From Aurifilum marmelostoma (lineage: Eukaryota; Ascomycota; Sordariomycetes; Diaporthales; Cryphonectriaceae), in contig JAMXSV010000004.1 in NCBI GenBank assembly GCA_027559495.1, positions 671,001 through 735,000 of the forward strand: DNA of 64,000 nt, written 5' to 3'. Below are positions 32,908-45,355 of the stretch, one piece after another. The translations under genes were made by a program, and so were the position numbers. The number at the start of each line of letters is the position of its first letter. Positions within the stretch are counted from its first letter, which is position 1. Under the pieces are notes generated by a model, which made no database searches, was not told the origin of the DNA, and saw only the letters and a program-made list of their open reading frames with translations.

Positions 32908-34564
32908 GCATGCATGCAGGCAATAGATCAGTAGGCAGGTAGGTAGTACATAGTACATTGGAATACGTAGCATACCACGTAGGCCTGCATGCCTCCTACG
33001 TGGTTGCATGCACGTTCCGTCCTGCCGTGACATGGCACCAGTCCGCCCCAGCGACGTGAGCACGGGAGCCCAGCCTGGCGGGACAGCGATGCCCTACGGA
33101 CGGCGCCTTATGCTCAGACAGGGAATTATGGGGAAACGAGAGGGCCGCAAGAAACTGGGGGGGGGTTGAAGAGGTGCGAGGGATTCTCCTCCTTGTGTTG
33201 TTCTCCTCCTGGTCCCTCCTCCTCCTCCTCCTCCTCCTCCTCCTGCTGCTGCTGCTGCTGTAGCTGCAGCTGCTGCTCCGCGTCCCGCCCGGCACTGGGG
33301 CGACTTACACGCTGGCAACTGCACACGCTGGCATAGGCCGGACGAGGAGGAGGAGGAGGGGAGCCGGGGGGGGGGTGTAGCGGGGGGGCCACATTGTGTT
33401 GTCTTACACGTTGCAGTGGGCTTGCATGTCTGGACGAACAAGACGCGAACAACAATATTGTGCTACATCATCAGCAGCAGCTGCCCAAAGGAAGAGAGAG
33501 GAGGGGGAGGGGGCCGCCAGCATGAGCACCTACCAATCATGCCCAGTACGACAAGTCTCTGGACACGGGATGATGCCGGGTGGGCTCACACCGCCGGTGT
33601 TGGCGGTATATTGTTGGGCAAGTCCACTACGACGGAGGGTATACCTTACTACTACAGTGTGTAGGAGCCCTTTTTTTTTTTCTTCTTCTTTGCCCTGGCC
33701 CCCACTCTTTCCTCTGGCCCCCTCCGTTTCAGGGCTGCAGCACAGGGGGGGGGGGGGGAGACCACCACACCTGCCCATGTCTTGATGAGATTAGGGAATC
33801 TATACACCATACAAACCTACTATAAACACACTTTAATCATCACTTATTACTTAGACTTATAAACCCGGAGACACACACACACAGAGAGAGAAAGAGAGAG
33901 GGAGGAGACGTGACCCCGAAGGTGCAAGCCATGTCAGAAGCTCGAGTCTCTCTGTCTCAACGACGCCGAGTCCTCCCTCTCTTCTGAGCGGGACCACATG
34001 TTGTCTTACCCTCTTTTTTTCCTTTTCTTTTCTTTTTTCAAGATAAAATAACCAATGTACTCTTGTGACTTGTACATGGAGAGGTGCGGGCATGATGAGA
34101 GGCGCGGAAAAAACGCCAGGCCGTTGGGTTGTGTGTGTGTGTGCCCCGTGTGGGAGAGATAATTTACCACACATGTCCCGCAAATCACATCGCCCATCAC
34201 ATCCCACTGCAGCCGGCTTCCCGCTTCCCACCCCTTGCCAAAAACTGCAGTAAAACGTGATGCATGTTGTACAAATGAGTTGGCGAGTATTGGTACCGAT
34301 CAGTACCAAGTACATACACGCAGGCCAGTTTACTTGGTACATACACGTTTACATATGAAGATAACGTACAGCCTGCCACAGGTGAAGGGCGCGCGGCAGG
34401 GAAAATAAGAAAGAAAAGAAGAAAAAGAAGGATAAAAAAAAAAAAAAAAAAAGCTGGGGCGGTTCCCCCCCGGGTGGATCCCGCCCCCCTGTCTGCCCGC
34501 CCTCCCTCGCGCTCCGGTGAGGGTGCATGCGTGCCCAACGAGGATGATCGTCGTGGCTCCTCTG

Positions 34565-34602
34565 CCCTGTTTTGGGAAATCGGCAGCATTCCCAAAACAG
34601 GG
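34565..34602. repeat. Perfect 14-bp inverted repeat (hairpin)
   Basis: The arm CCCTGTTTTGGGAA (34565..34578) is followed after a 10-nt loop by its exact reverse complement (34589..34602). It lies in a gene-free spacer. Confidence 0.85.
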
Positions 34603-35030
34603 AGCCAACAGAGATGCACGTGCAGGTGAGGCGAGGCTGCATGTCTCATTCGTAAGAAGAATAAAAAAATGAGAGATGGAGAAGAAGGGCAGGAGAGAGG
34701 GGAAAAGTGTGTGTGTATGTGTGTGTGAGAGAGAGAGGGGGGGGGGGATATGAGAGGGGCAGGGCAAGGCACTTTGTTGTCCTTGCATTGCATTGGTATA
34801 TATGCATGCAACATGCAACGTGAGCCGCGCCCCCGGCCACCGAGAAATCCCTGGCTGGACACACACACGGATGGGAGACAGACACACCATGGTCTGGGGC
34901 CAAACCTGCCAGCACAAGACCTCGTACGAAGAGAGAGAGAAATAGAGAAAAAGACTATCTGGGCTCTCGGGCTCTCTTTTCTCTCTCTCCCAGCAGTGGT
35001 GGTGGTTTTCAGCTCGGGCAAGGGAGGGAG

Positions 35031-35033
35031 ACA

Positions 35034-35104
<71 letters not shown>
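35031..35104 (+). repeat. Compound (AC)n(AG)n microsatellite
   Basis: About 10 AC units run directly into about 27 uninterrupted AG units. Confidence 0.95.
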
Positions 35105-35107
<3 letters not shown>

Positions 35108-35620
35108 GACAAAAGATCTCGATCGGCTGCATGAGAGACATTGTCTGGTGTGTATGTGTTGTGTGTTGTCAGGAAAAGGACGGGCTCTGCTGGCAGTCTT
35201 ACAGCGCATCAAGCCCGCCTCCCCGATGCACGCTTGCGATGGCTTCGACGACGATCGCTCGGGCGGGCACGCAAGAAGAAAATAAATCAAAACAAAAGAA
35301 AAATACAACCCACAAGCCTCTGTCGCCTGCATGATGTGTGTGTGTGTGTGTGTGTGGTGTTGTGGGCTGGACTGGGCGAGACTCGCTGCTGCAAGGCCGG
35401 GGCTGGATACCTCGCAACATTACAAAGCTGAATCAATAGTGGTCCTGCTGTGCAACAATGTTCGACGTGGCAGTGTGATCAGGCGTTCTCTTTTTTTTTT
35501 TTTCTCCTTTCCCCATATCGCCGGGCTGCAAGCCGACGCATGGTGACATGCCCGAATCCTTCTTCTGTCCCGGTTGAACAGCAAAAAGAAAAAAACAAGG
35601 CTGCTGCGCGATACAACATG

Positions 35621-35652
35621 ATACATACATACATACATACATACATACATAC
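35621..35652 (+). repeat. (CATA)n microsatellite, second copy
   Basis: About eight tetranucleotide units of the same motif as the tract at 32867. Confidence 0.9.
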
Positions 35653-36469
35653 ACACGAGAACGAGTTCCGCCTTTCTCCCTCTCTGTCCTTGTGACTCCT
35701 CCGATGGGGATCGGACGGGATACGCAGGCCGAAGCGGTGTGTCCGGGGGGAGAAAAGGATCGTGTTCTAGACGACGCCCGCCCGTCCGGTGACTCCTTTC
35801 TTGCATCCCTCCGGCGGGGTATGTCCTGAAACTTGCAGATAGTCCAGTGGTACTGACAGCGCAGAGAGGACACGAGAGAAAATTGGACCGACGACGGCAG
35901 CGGCGACAATAACGCGCACTTAGAGAGTGGTAGGTGTGTATGTGTGTGTGTGTATGTATGTGTATGTACTGTACCAATGTACCATGTACCCAAGAAAGAA
36001 TTGCGGGCCCACCGCCCCCCCATTCCGAGCCCCATTCATTGAACAACAACGAGGCGGAGGAAAAGAGGCGGCCTCCTCCTCTTGCAGCATGCAGTGTCCC
36101 ACGGGCTGCAGGACGGGCCAGTCAATTCCATCCGAGCGTGCACAGCTGGCAAGCCACGAATTCCCGCGTGTGATTCATAGCCTGCATTGCATATCCGGAG
36201 AGAGGAAGAGGGAGAGAAGGAGGGGACGGGGGGGGGGGCGTCTTGTCACTTCTCATCTGCACAGAGGTCAGGGTGTGATGAGGGACAAGGGCCCGACCAA
36301 GATGCGTTGTTCGTTCTGCTGTGTCTCGTCTCCCTCGGTCCTCCCCTCGTGTATGCAGGCCTGTGTGTGTCTCTACTGGTGAAGTTGGAAGGGCAAGGAC
36401 AAGAGAGGAACTTTTTAAGAAAAAGCAATCGAGTCAAGACATGGCAAGACAAGCGCGCGAGAGAGGGGA

Positions 36470-36472
<3 letters not shown>

Positions 36473-36501
<29 letters not shown>
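36473..36501 (+). repeat. (GA)n microsatellite
   Basis: About 14 dinucleotide units in spacer DNA. Confidence 0.9.
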
Positions 36502-36503
<2 letters not shown>

Positions 36504-36895
36504 CGGCTTGATCCCTGACCATACAGTGTCTGTCTGTCTGTCTGTGCCGTCCCGCGCGCCCTTCCTCCCTTAGGGCCCCCGGGACTGGACCAGGACCCGG
36601 ACTCGACGACCGGGGGGCAGGGGGGGGGGGGTTGGTGACACGCAGAACAACACATCATGTTTGGCAACATTGCATCTGATCAGCCAAGGGGGCGTGCTCT
36701 CTCGGGCAACACAAGACCATTGCTCGGAAGATTTGCCAATCACCCGATTGCAGGAAGAATTTCAGGCAGTAATGCATGTGAGCACTTACACAGCAGCAGC
36801 AGCAGCAGCAGCAGTACCAGCAGGCAAAAGGCATGCAGGCCGACGAGAATGGAAGAAAAGGAGGACGAGGCCGGGCGCGGGCGGTTAGGCCTAGT

Positions 36896-36920
36896 AAAAA
36901 AAAAAAAAAAAAAAAAAAAA
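36896..36920 (+). repeat. A25 homopolymer
   Basis: An uninterrupted run of 25 A in spacer DNA. Confidence 0.9.
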
Positions 36921-37785
36921 TAGGGACACGCCAGAACCCGAAACCTGAGACCTCCGGCCCATGCAGAGAGACGCAACCATTCGTGTTCTTTTCTCTCCCG
37001 TCCGGATTAGCAAGCAATCAGTCAATCAATCAATCCCATCCCAGAGGGGGCCGATCAACGTACGATGTGGCTTGTCTTGTTCCCTGCAGCCCAAGTGCTG
37101 GCGCGGATGGAACGGTGGTCGGCCGGACGAGATGAGGGGAAAGAGGGAAACCGTGCCGCCTAGAGTGCTCTTCTTTTTCGTCGTCTAGCCCTGCCCTTGA
37201 AGCCTCGAAAAAACGGTTGTGTTGCAATGCGGCTGGCCCCAACCCGCCCTGTCGCCCGTCTGTCCATGTTGTCGTGGTTGCCGCGCTGCATCGGACACAC
37301 CCCCCCTCCCCCCATTCCCCAACATCGGGGCATACACAAGTTGATCTTCGGCCGTGTAAGCACCACCGGAAAGGAAAGAAAAGATGGTGGTGGTACTGCT
37401 GCTACTCTTACCAAGTACGCCTCCTCGTCCTGGGGCTGCTCACCCTATTCCCTCCCCCCCCTCCCCCGGCCCTCTTCCGGCGCCTCAAGGAACGGCATCA
37501 GCCGCCCAACCTACGAGGCGGAATCTACCGTCTTCACTCCTAACAGGAAGGACAAGGGGCAGGAAAATGGTGTATTGCTTACTGCCTGGACCAGCCCGTC
37601 CTCGAGGCGCCGCCGCAGATTAGATATTGCGCCGACATGGAGCGGGTGGCTTGTGTAAGTTGATTGGCTGGTTACTCTGCATCGGGGCTATAGCAGGAGG
37701 CTGTTATCACTGGTGGGGGGGGGGGGGCGCTGTGTGTACGCCCAAGTGTAACTGTACGTAGGTAGGTAGGTATTCTCTTTGTATT

Positions 37786-37823
<38 letters not shown>

Positions 37824-39303
37824 GATAATGATGTCTGTATGATGTGTAAAAGTCGAGGTTGGGCAGATGAGAGCCTGTGTGCGTCACGAGAACCGGTTTT
37901 CCCGTGGCATCCAGACGTGTCATTCCCCTCTCACCACCTAATTACCTCTCTCTTCTCGTTTTCGCGGCTGATCGGATCAAGTCTGCATGTCCCCCCCCCC
38001 ACCACCTCTGTCACCCTCTGGTACTCCCCCAAAAAGATCCGAAGGTGCTCATGATGTGCACACCTGCCCAATCCCATCCACGCCCAATCTTACTTTACAC
38101 TCACTCGCGGTTGGTGGTGGCGGTGGTGCTCCCACACTCTCTCCTCTTCCACTCACCCAGCCCGGTTCGGTTCGGCGCAAGACGCGCCTTGTGCTCTTTC
38201 CCCCCCTCCCCCCTCCCCCTTCCCCTCCTCCTCCTCCTCCTCCAACAACAACAACAGGAAATCCCCGCCTGTTGCAACGCTGCACTGCGCGTATAAGACC
38301 GGGACAGATCTGCCACGCAAGCACCGTACCAGCTGGCTAGAATCTGGCATCTCCCTTCACGCTTATTACCTTTTCTCCTTCTCTCTTTCTTTCATTTGTT
38401 TCTTTATTTTTCCCCTTCTCCATCTCTCCTCCCCTTGAGGAGCGGGCTTCCCTCCCACTCGTGCCTCAGGGCTTCCGCCATCCCCCTCTCCTTCCTCTTC
38501 CCCTCTATATTCTCTTCCCTCTCTCCATTTCCCTCTTCTTATTTTTTCTTCTTTAACTTCCTTTTGTGTTGCTTTTCTTGCTTTCTTTAATGCTCCTTTG
38601 GCCATCATGTCCATAGCTTCCCTTCTGCTTCGTTTCTAAACGGGGGGCTTCCTTATGTCTTGCATGTGCCCCCCCTCTCGCCGTTCTAATTCATTGTACC
38701 CCTGCTTCTTCTACTGTATCTATTTTTATTTTTATTTTTTATTTTTCCTTTTTTTCTTCTTTTTCTTCCCTATACTTTGCCCCGTTCCTAAATCCATTTC
38801 ATTTCTTCTTATTTCTGGCACCCTGGTGAGTATGTATGTATGTACATATCGCCCGCGGGGGCCCCGCACTGTACATAGTCCTGTTCTGTCCATAGTCTCT
38901 TTTCCTATTTCCCGTACTCTCTCTCTCTTGTCTTATATATATTACCTTGGTGAGATCACCAAGCCCAAGCCCCTCAAGGTAGTGCTGTCTTTCTCCTTGG
39001 TGCCCCCCCCCCGGGGGCCTCTTTCTTATTTTTTCCTCTCTCTTTCTCTTTCTTTTTTTTCCCTCTCAGTCGTTTCTCCTCTGCTAATACAGCTCCTCCT
39101 CATATTCATAGGACATACTCAGTTCCCACATACACGAGGGCAAAAAAGAAAAACATATCCAAGACCAAATCCTGAACACGTGAACGAGGACGCGAGACAA
39201 CAAACTATCCCCCCTCCCACACAATCCTCCTCCTTCTCGACCACCACCAAGCCTTGACCAAACCTGCTTCCTACCGGCCTAAACCCCCCTCGGAGCTCCT
39301 ATA

Positions 39304-40314
39304 ATGCATCGACTGTCCAACCTCCTTCACTCGGGCGAGAAAAAGAAGAAAATCCGCAAGACCAACCCGTCGACCACCACCCACCAGCGCAACAAGCCTG
39401 AAGGCTGCCCCGGCATTTGGAGCCGGTGGTCGTGGTCGTCGTCATCGTCAAAAAAGGCGGCGGCGGCGGCGGCGGCTGCTACCACCTCCACTGGCGGCCC
39501 TGTTCGCTCCTCACCACCCAGCCACCAACAAGAACAACCCCAAGAAGAAGAAGAGGAGGAGGAGCAGCGGGGCCGCACTATGCAGCGCGGCGGCCGTCTC
39601 TGGAAGCCGTCTGGCTTCTTCCGCGGCCTCACGTCTTGTGTTCCCTGGTGTGGTCCCTGGTGCCACGGGCACGGTAATGGCAAGCACAGAGCATCGCCCG
39701 AGCAGGTAATATATATGTGCACATGAATCTCTTTTTTCTTCCCTCCTTCTCTCTCTGTCACTCACATACATACATTTGCACACACACACTCGTGTGTCTT
39801 CATCTTTGTCTCATGTATATATATACGTTTCCACACCCCCCCAACAGATACACACATATACTGACGCCGTGTTCCCCCACCAGATGCCACGTCGAGACAG
39901 CGAGCCGCCTCCAGGGGACTGGTTCCGCAACGTGAGCGACAGCGCAGAGCGCACCCACACCAACAGTACCCACACCACGGCCACCGCGGCACCGCAGCCG
40001 GCACACCACCGGGTGCCCCGCCGCATGGGCAAGATGCAGTGCCTCAAGGACGCGGGCAGGATCTCGCGGACCCCAGAGGGCGTGTACGTCAACGGCGAGC
40101 TGGTGGTCCACCCTGCATCCTCCATGGGAGGGCCATCGCGAAACGGCCTGTTCAGGACTTATGAGCGTCCATTGACTCCTGGCAGCGTAAGTCCAGTCAA
40201 GATCTTCTTTTTCTTCTTCTTCTTCTTCTTCTTCTTCTTCTTCCTCCTCCTCCTCCTTCATTTGTGGTTCTTTTGGTCTGTCTGCCGCTCTGCGTCGTGG
40301 CATCTCTCATGTCG

Positions 40315-40365
<51 letters not shown>

Positions 40366-40474
40366 TGCCTGTGTCCGCTCTCACCTTACCGTCTCTCTTT
40401 GTCTATGCCTGCGTGGTTGTAATGGGATGGCACTGACATACATCTCGCCTCACCAACAGGGCCGGGTCAATTGA
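39304..40474 (+). CDS. Predicted small basic protein of unknown function
   Basis: Exons 39304..39705, 39884..40186 and 40460..40474 give 239 residues. An alternative acceptor at 39847 would add 12 residues in frame. Intron 1 begins GTAATA; intron 2 (GTAAGT...CAG, 273 nt) contains a long (CTT)n/(CTC)n tract and a (GT)n tract. The N-terminus is basic (EKKKKIRKT) and followed by Ala and Glu runs coded by trinucleotide repeats. A GFFRGLTSCVPWCGPWC segment has three closely spaced Cys. The second exon is coding-like (DWFRNVSDSAERTHT; GRISRTPEGVYVNGELVVHP). No domain, signal peptide or membrane helix was recognised. The coherent frame over three exons argues for a real gene, probably lineage-specific. 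Confidence 0.55.
40203..40259 (+). repeat. (CTT)n(CTC)n microsatellite inside an intron
   Basis: A pure pyrimidine tract starting 16 nt after the donor of intron 2 of the 39304 gene. Confidence 0.9.
40317..40364 (+). repeat. (GT)24 microsatellite inside an intron
   Basis: About 24 uninterrupted GT units in intron 2 of the 39304 gene. Confidence 0.95.
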
Positions 40475-42175
40475 TGAGGAGGACGAGACGGCGTTAGGGA
40501 AATTGCACGAACCAAAAGAAGGAGCAGAAGAAAAAAGAAATACCAAAGCATGTCTTGTCACGAGGACGGGATCCCCCCCCCCCCCCCAAGTCAAAGATCT
40601 CTCTGGTGTCTGGAACGCTCTTCCTCCCAGAGGGGGGTACCGTCCTCGTACACATGTGGTGTGTCTTGTGGTCCTCATACTCCTTCCCCTTGAGTGACCC
40701 GTCGGAAGGGTGCTAGTTGACGGATGGATTGCATTAATTGGGTTTTGGTATCCGAGGAGCAGGAGGGGGAATGGTGGTCACAGTTGACTCGGCCCCCTAA
40801 TCATCCTACCTTGACCCTATCATCCACAGCCCGTCTTCCTTCAACATACTGCCGCCCACCCTGAAAAAGACCTCAGGTTCGTCCTAGAACCCAGGGACCA
40901 GTCATAGGGTGGGTGTGGGTGTGTGTGTGTGTATGTGGATGGATGGATGAATGGATGGATGGATGGATGGGCGGGCGAGACAAGTGTTTTCCCTTCCTTC
41001 TTCGGATTGCCGCTTTGGTCATGACGTGGGGCTGTCGGTTGGCACTGCTTCCGGCGGGGGCGCTGGTGATCGCTCTTGTCAATCGGTTCATATATTTCTC
41101 TCACTCACATTTGAACCGCGATATGGTTTTGGGGGGGGAGGACGAGGGGAGGATCAGCAAGGCATTTGCTTGTGCGCTCTGGGTGGTGCGTTTGCCAACG
41201 TTTTTTTTGTGATTTTTTTTCACCCCCCCCTCCTTTCTTTTTCCTCCCTCTTTTCATTCTTTCCCTTCTCTTAATCAGCGGAAGCTTTTTGTTCTCTTCG
41301 CTTCCTGGTTTGGATCTCGTCATGGGACCACATGATCGTGAGAGGAAACCAGCCATTGATGACTCCTACGATACTACAATTCCAACAGTTAGTTGCGTAC
41401 TTCGCACTCTATCTCGTGCTGCTCTGTCCCAAGCAAGACGACGTGACGACCACGTGGCCGTGATTGAAAAGTGTATTCAGGATCCTCTGTAGACAAATGC
41501 ATCCATCGTGCCATCCCATGTCGCCAGCCCTTACCAGCCCTTGAACATTTCGTCATAGCCGGGAGAGGAGAGGGGCGTCGATGAATGGATCCCACAAAGA
41601 AAGTAAAATGGAGAGCCACGGGCTGCTAGAGAGCCAGCAAACAACATGTCTCGTCCTGGGACTGGCAGGTTTTGTGGACCACACACGTTTCTCCATGACA
41701 GCACACCTGCGTCCCAGACCATTCATTGATTGCCTCACAATCAACTGCACGAGTCAGTCAGTGTCGACTTTAGTTTACCGGCGCGCTGGGTGGGAAAGCA
41801 TGATATGGTGCGTGTGTGTGTCTGTGTGTGTGGTCGCGAGAAGGAGGGGTCAGTCACTCTATCAGGGCGGGCCGATTGACGATGACGATGGGCGGGAAAC
41901 TGGGGTGGCCTGGTGGGCTGGCGGCTGGGACGACGGGCTGAGGATGAAAGATGACAAGCGCCTGCGCGAATCGCGGGAATACTCGGAAGCCGGAGTGAAG
42001 CATTGTCCCTCATGTTTTTGCCTTTTTTTTTCTTCTTTTTTTTCTTGCCCACATGATCAGTCGTGATAATGGACTGACTGGCTGAGGATGATGGTGACGA
42101 TGATGATGGTGATAATGTCCGGCGTCTCCTTCTCTTGGTCAGGGTAATGCCGAGGAACGGCCATTAGACCAGACC

Positions 42176-42176
<1 letters not shown>

Positions 42177-42206
<30 letters not shown>
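42177..42206 (+). repeat. (GT)n microsatellite
   Basis: About 15 GT units in spacer DNA. Confidence 0.9.
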
Positions 42207-42207
<1 letters not shown>

Positions 42208-42840
42208 CAGCGGTGAGAGGAGGATGGGAGCCCAGAGGATGACCGCGAGTAGTACACAATTACTTAGCCTGTTGATGACCCGCAGCCTCTCGACAGCCAT
42301 GTGACGCAGCAAGGCTGAAAGAGACTGGACATATCTCGGGAAGAATAACTATAGTAGCAAGGTAAGAAAAATAAGAAAAAAAAAAAAAAATAATGGCATC
42401 GGATGCTACTCGTAGAATGCGACCCTCTCTCTCTCCCCTACACAACACACACACACACACACACCGACTGATCCGAAGCACGGTCCGGACATGTGCCGAG
42501 CGAAGACTGTCCAGATGATGCAATGGCAAGCATTCTTTTATCTGGCCGTTACATTGTATCGTTTTTCCTCTTTGGAAGAACCCGCGTAGGATTCACCAGC
42601 CCGGCCATTCTCCGTGATTGCTTGTACGTACTTGCGGTTGGTAATTGAGGGTCCCTCCCCCCCTCCAAAAAAAAAAAAAAAAAAGCCCAATCTCGAAGAA
42701 TCGGTCCATGTTCCCACACCTCAACCCCATCAAAAGACCCTTTGTTCGTTGTCACGCCCACACAGACCACCAAGTATCCCTCTGTTTCTCCCGGCGTTCC
42801 TCAATCTTTACTACAATGTAACTCTAACGCACTGGCTCTC

Positions 42841-42861
42841 ACACACAGACACACACACACA

Positions 42862-42896
<35 letters not shown>
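42841..42896 (+). repeat. (AC)n(TC)n compound microsatellite
   Basis: AC units with one interruption pass into a TC tract of more than 12 units. Confidence 0.9.
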
Positions 42897-45322
42897 CATG
42901 TGGGTGTGTAAACCCCAACCGCCCCTCTTCTCCTCTCGCTACCCCCCTCTCCCTCTACCCCCCCCACAAATTCAAATCTCTCGTCTCCGGATCGTCGACG
43001 GTGGCACGGTGGCTTGCAGGGAACACAAAATGACGACACATTGAGCCTGTCTGGGTTAACCCCTGCTGACAACCCTTTTCCCTTTCGTGGGGGGGGGGGG
43101 GGGATTGTCCCCCTGACATCCAAGGTTCCAATTCCTGCATCACTCTCTCTCTCTCTCTCTCTTCACTCTCACTCGTTCGCTTTCCCTCTCACTCTATACT
43201 ATGTACTCTCCCCCTCTCCCCACACTCCCACACCCCAGGGGTTCTCCCTCCTGTTGTTCCTTTTCCCCCTTCTTCCTCTCTTGGTCGTCCGGTGTGGGTG
43301 CGTGCTGCATCTTCATCTTTTTCCCCCCCCCCCCGTCTTCTCTCCTACGCGAGAGGATTAGACCTGCTAATACTATGTATGCATCGATCGTACTACTTCA
43401 AATATGGATTCGATTGGAAGAGGGGGGGGGGGGAGAGGGGCTCCGTGAAAATAAGGTCCAAGGGTACCAACACAGAACGGGGGGGGGGGGGTGGTGGATC
43501 GGTGCCAGGGGTGGGGCCATCTCTGGGTCTCGCCTCTTGGTTTTTCTGAAGGAGGTATGGGGACGACCACCACCATGCCAGGACCTCCAGCAGCTAACGA
43601 GGCGAGGGTTTGTACTAAGGGGAAAAAAAAATCTGAACAATGTACGTGTGAGTGTGCTTTATCACGATATCTCTTTCTCTGTGTGGCATTATCTATGGAG
43701 CAAAGCAGGCCAGCCAAGTCTCGATCCGCCCATCAAAAAGGGCCGGAGCCGGCGATAGTGGCGATGATAGCAGCAGCAGGAGGAAGCATTGCACCGGACA
43801 AACGCACGCGCCCAGCCAGAAGTCTCTCTTCTCCATGGGATCGGATCCCTTCTTTTCTGTTCTTGAACAGAATGATGGGGCCGAATCTCGGCAGAACCCT
43901 GACAAAGGCCATGACGCTCAGGGTGCTGCTAAGTAGGGGCAAAAATAGTAACACTACACCAAAAGTATACGGGTCTTGGCTGTGACGATGACAATGTGTA
44001 CCAAGATGAGATGAGATAGACGAGAGAAAGAAGGAAGAAAAAAAGAAGGAAGAATTTTTTTTTAAAAAAAGAAAAAAAGAAAGAAAAAAAGGAGACAGGA
44101 TTGGCTGGTAGGCAGGCCACCACAGATTGGCTGGTGTTACAAAATACTTTGACAGGAGAATTCTTTTTTTTTTCTTTTTTTTTCTTTCTTTCTCTCTTTC
44201 TCTTTGAAACCGTTTTCTGTCATTGGCGCAACCATCTACCCTCCTTACGACCTCAGGATCGGTTCCCCCCCCCCTTCGTGCACCACACAACAAACATGAT
44301 GATGATGCACTTGGTATATAGTAGTAGTCGGTAGGAAAATTGACCTCAATGCATGTACTGTGTACGGTAGCCTGTCGACTGTAGCCTGTCGGGGGGTTTG
44401 CGCCTAATCCTCTGGGTGGGTGGTGCATGGGATGGATCGTCCCTTACGGGCTTCCACTTCCAGAAAGGCCAACAACCACAACCCAGAGAGGGTAGAGGAA
44501 CCGTAACACCCCATCGGTCCCGATTTAGCCGGTGGCCCACCTATTCAAACCCCCCTTCCCACCCTCATGGTTGGCGGAATCGGAGACGGAAGGAGGGAAT
44601 AGGACGAAAGGCCGAGCGGCGCAGCGTCTCTTCTTGAGAGGGGGGGGGGTTGGTGGGCGTGGTGAGAGAGTGTGGATAAGAGAGACAGAAGGAGAAGAAG
44701 AATAAGAATAAGAGAGCGTGCGCAGTAATGCTCGGGAATAACGTGGGGACAGACTTTGGGCAAGGTCTCGTGGATGAAAAGTGACGGAGCAGGAAATACC
44801 TGGACACCTGGGGACCCCGTAAAAGGACCGCCCGCTCTCGCCTCGACCTGGGACTCGACTCGGACTCGAACAAGGTTGTGTGCATGAAAATCGCTCATGT
44901 CACTTTGTACCTCCCCCTCTGTGCCCTTCCTAACGAGACGGGTAGGCGGTTAGCGACACGGCTGCCCTATGGCATCCCGTGTGTTGAGCCCCACCTGACA
45001 AGGCTGACCGAGAGCGAGCATCTCTTACTTTTTTGTATTTTTTCGCTTTTTTCTGAATCTCTTACTTGTCGTGTTACCACAAGGACATGGAGGCTGTGGG
45101 GAGGGTTAGGTGTTTCACGTCACTTCTTTCTCTTTTCGTCTCTTTTGAGGAGATTTCAATCCCACCTGGCATCCCGCCCGCCCTCCCTGGTGATGAGGGA
45201 GGTGTCATTGGCAGCGGTTGCGACCAGGTGTAATCGAGATGCGGGCGGGCGGAACAGCTCTTGCAGGACCCGTGTGTAACCGCCCCAACCAATCCCCAGA
45301 TCCTCGACGCCCCCAGACCCCC

Positions 45323-45355
45323 GGGGGGGGGGGGGAGGGGGGGGGGGGGGGGGGG
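45323..45355 (+). repeat. 33-base G tract with a single A
   Basis: Thirteen G, one A, nineteen G. It could form G-quadruplexes and is a difficult template for sequencing. Confidence 0.9.

Larger units (their letters stand above)
31907..39303. other. 7.4-kb gene-free, microsatellite-rich spacer
   Basis: No supportable gene on either strand. It is packed with simple repeats: (TGG)n near 32073, (CATA)n at 32867 and 35621, (AC)n(AG)n at 35031, (GA)n at 36473, (TGTC)n near 36528, A25 at 36896 and runs of G or C. It also has a perfect 14-bp inverted repeat at 34565..34602. Long open frames here (for example minus-strand 34197..35141) are translations of the repeats. The last ~600 bases before 39304 are CT-rich and may be the promoter and leader of the next gene. 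Confidence 0.45.

Noticed and set aside
34197..35141. 314-codon minus-strand open frame
   Set aside because: Translates the (AC)n(AG)n microsatellite and adjacent low-complexity DNA; no coding-like segment.
32867..35652. Two (CATA)n tracts as a possible CRISPR or direct-repeat system
   Set aside because: They are plain microsatellites without spacers; nothing CRISPR-like exists in this eukaryotic sequence.
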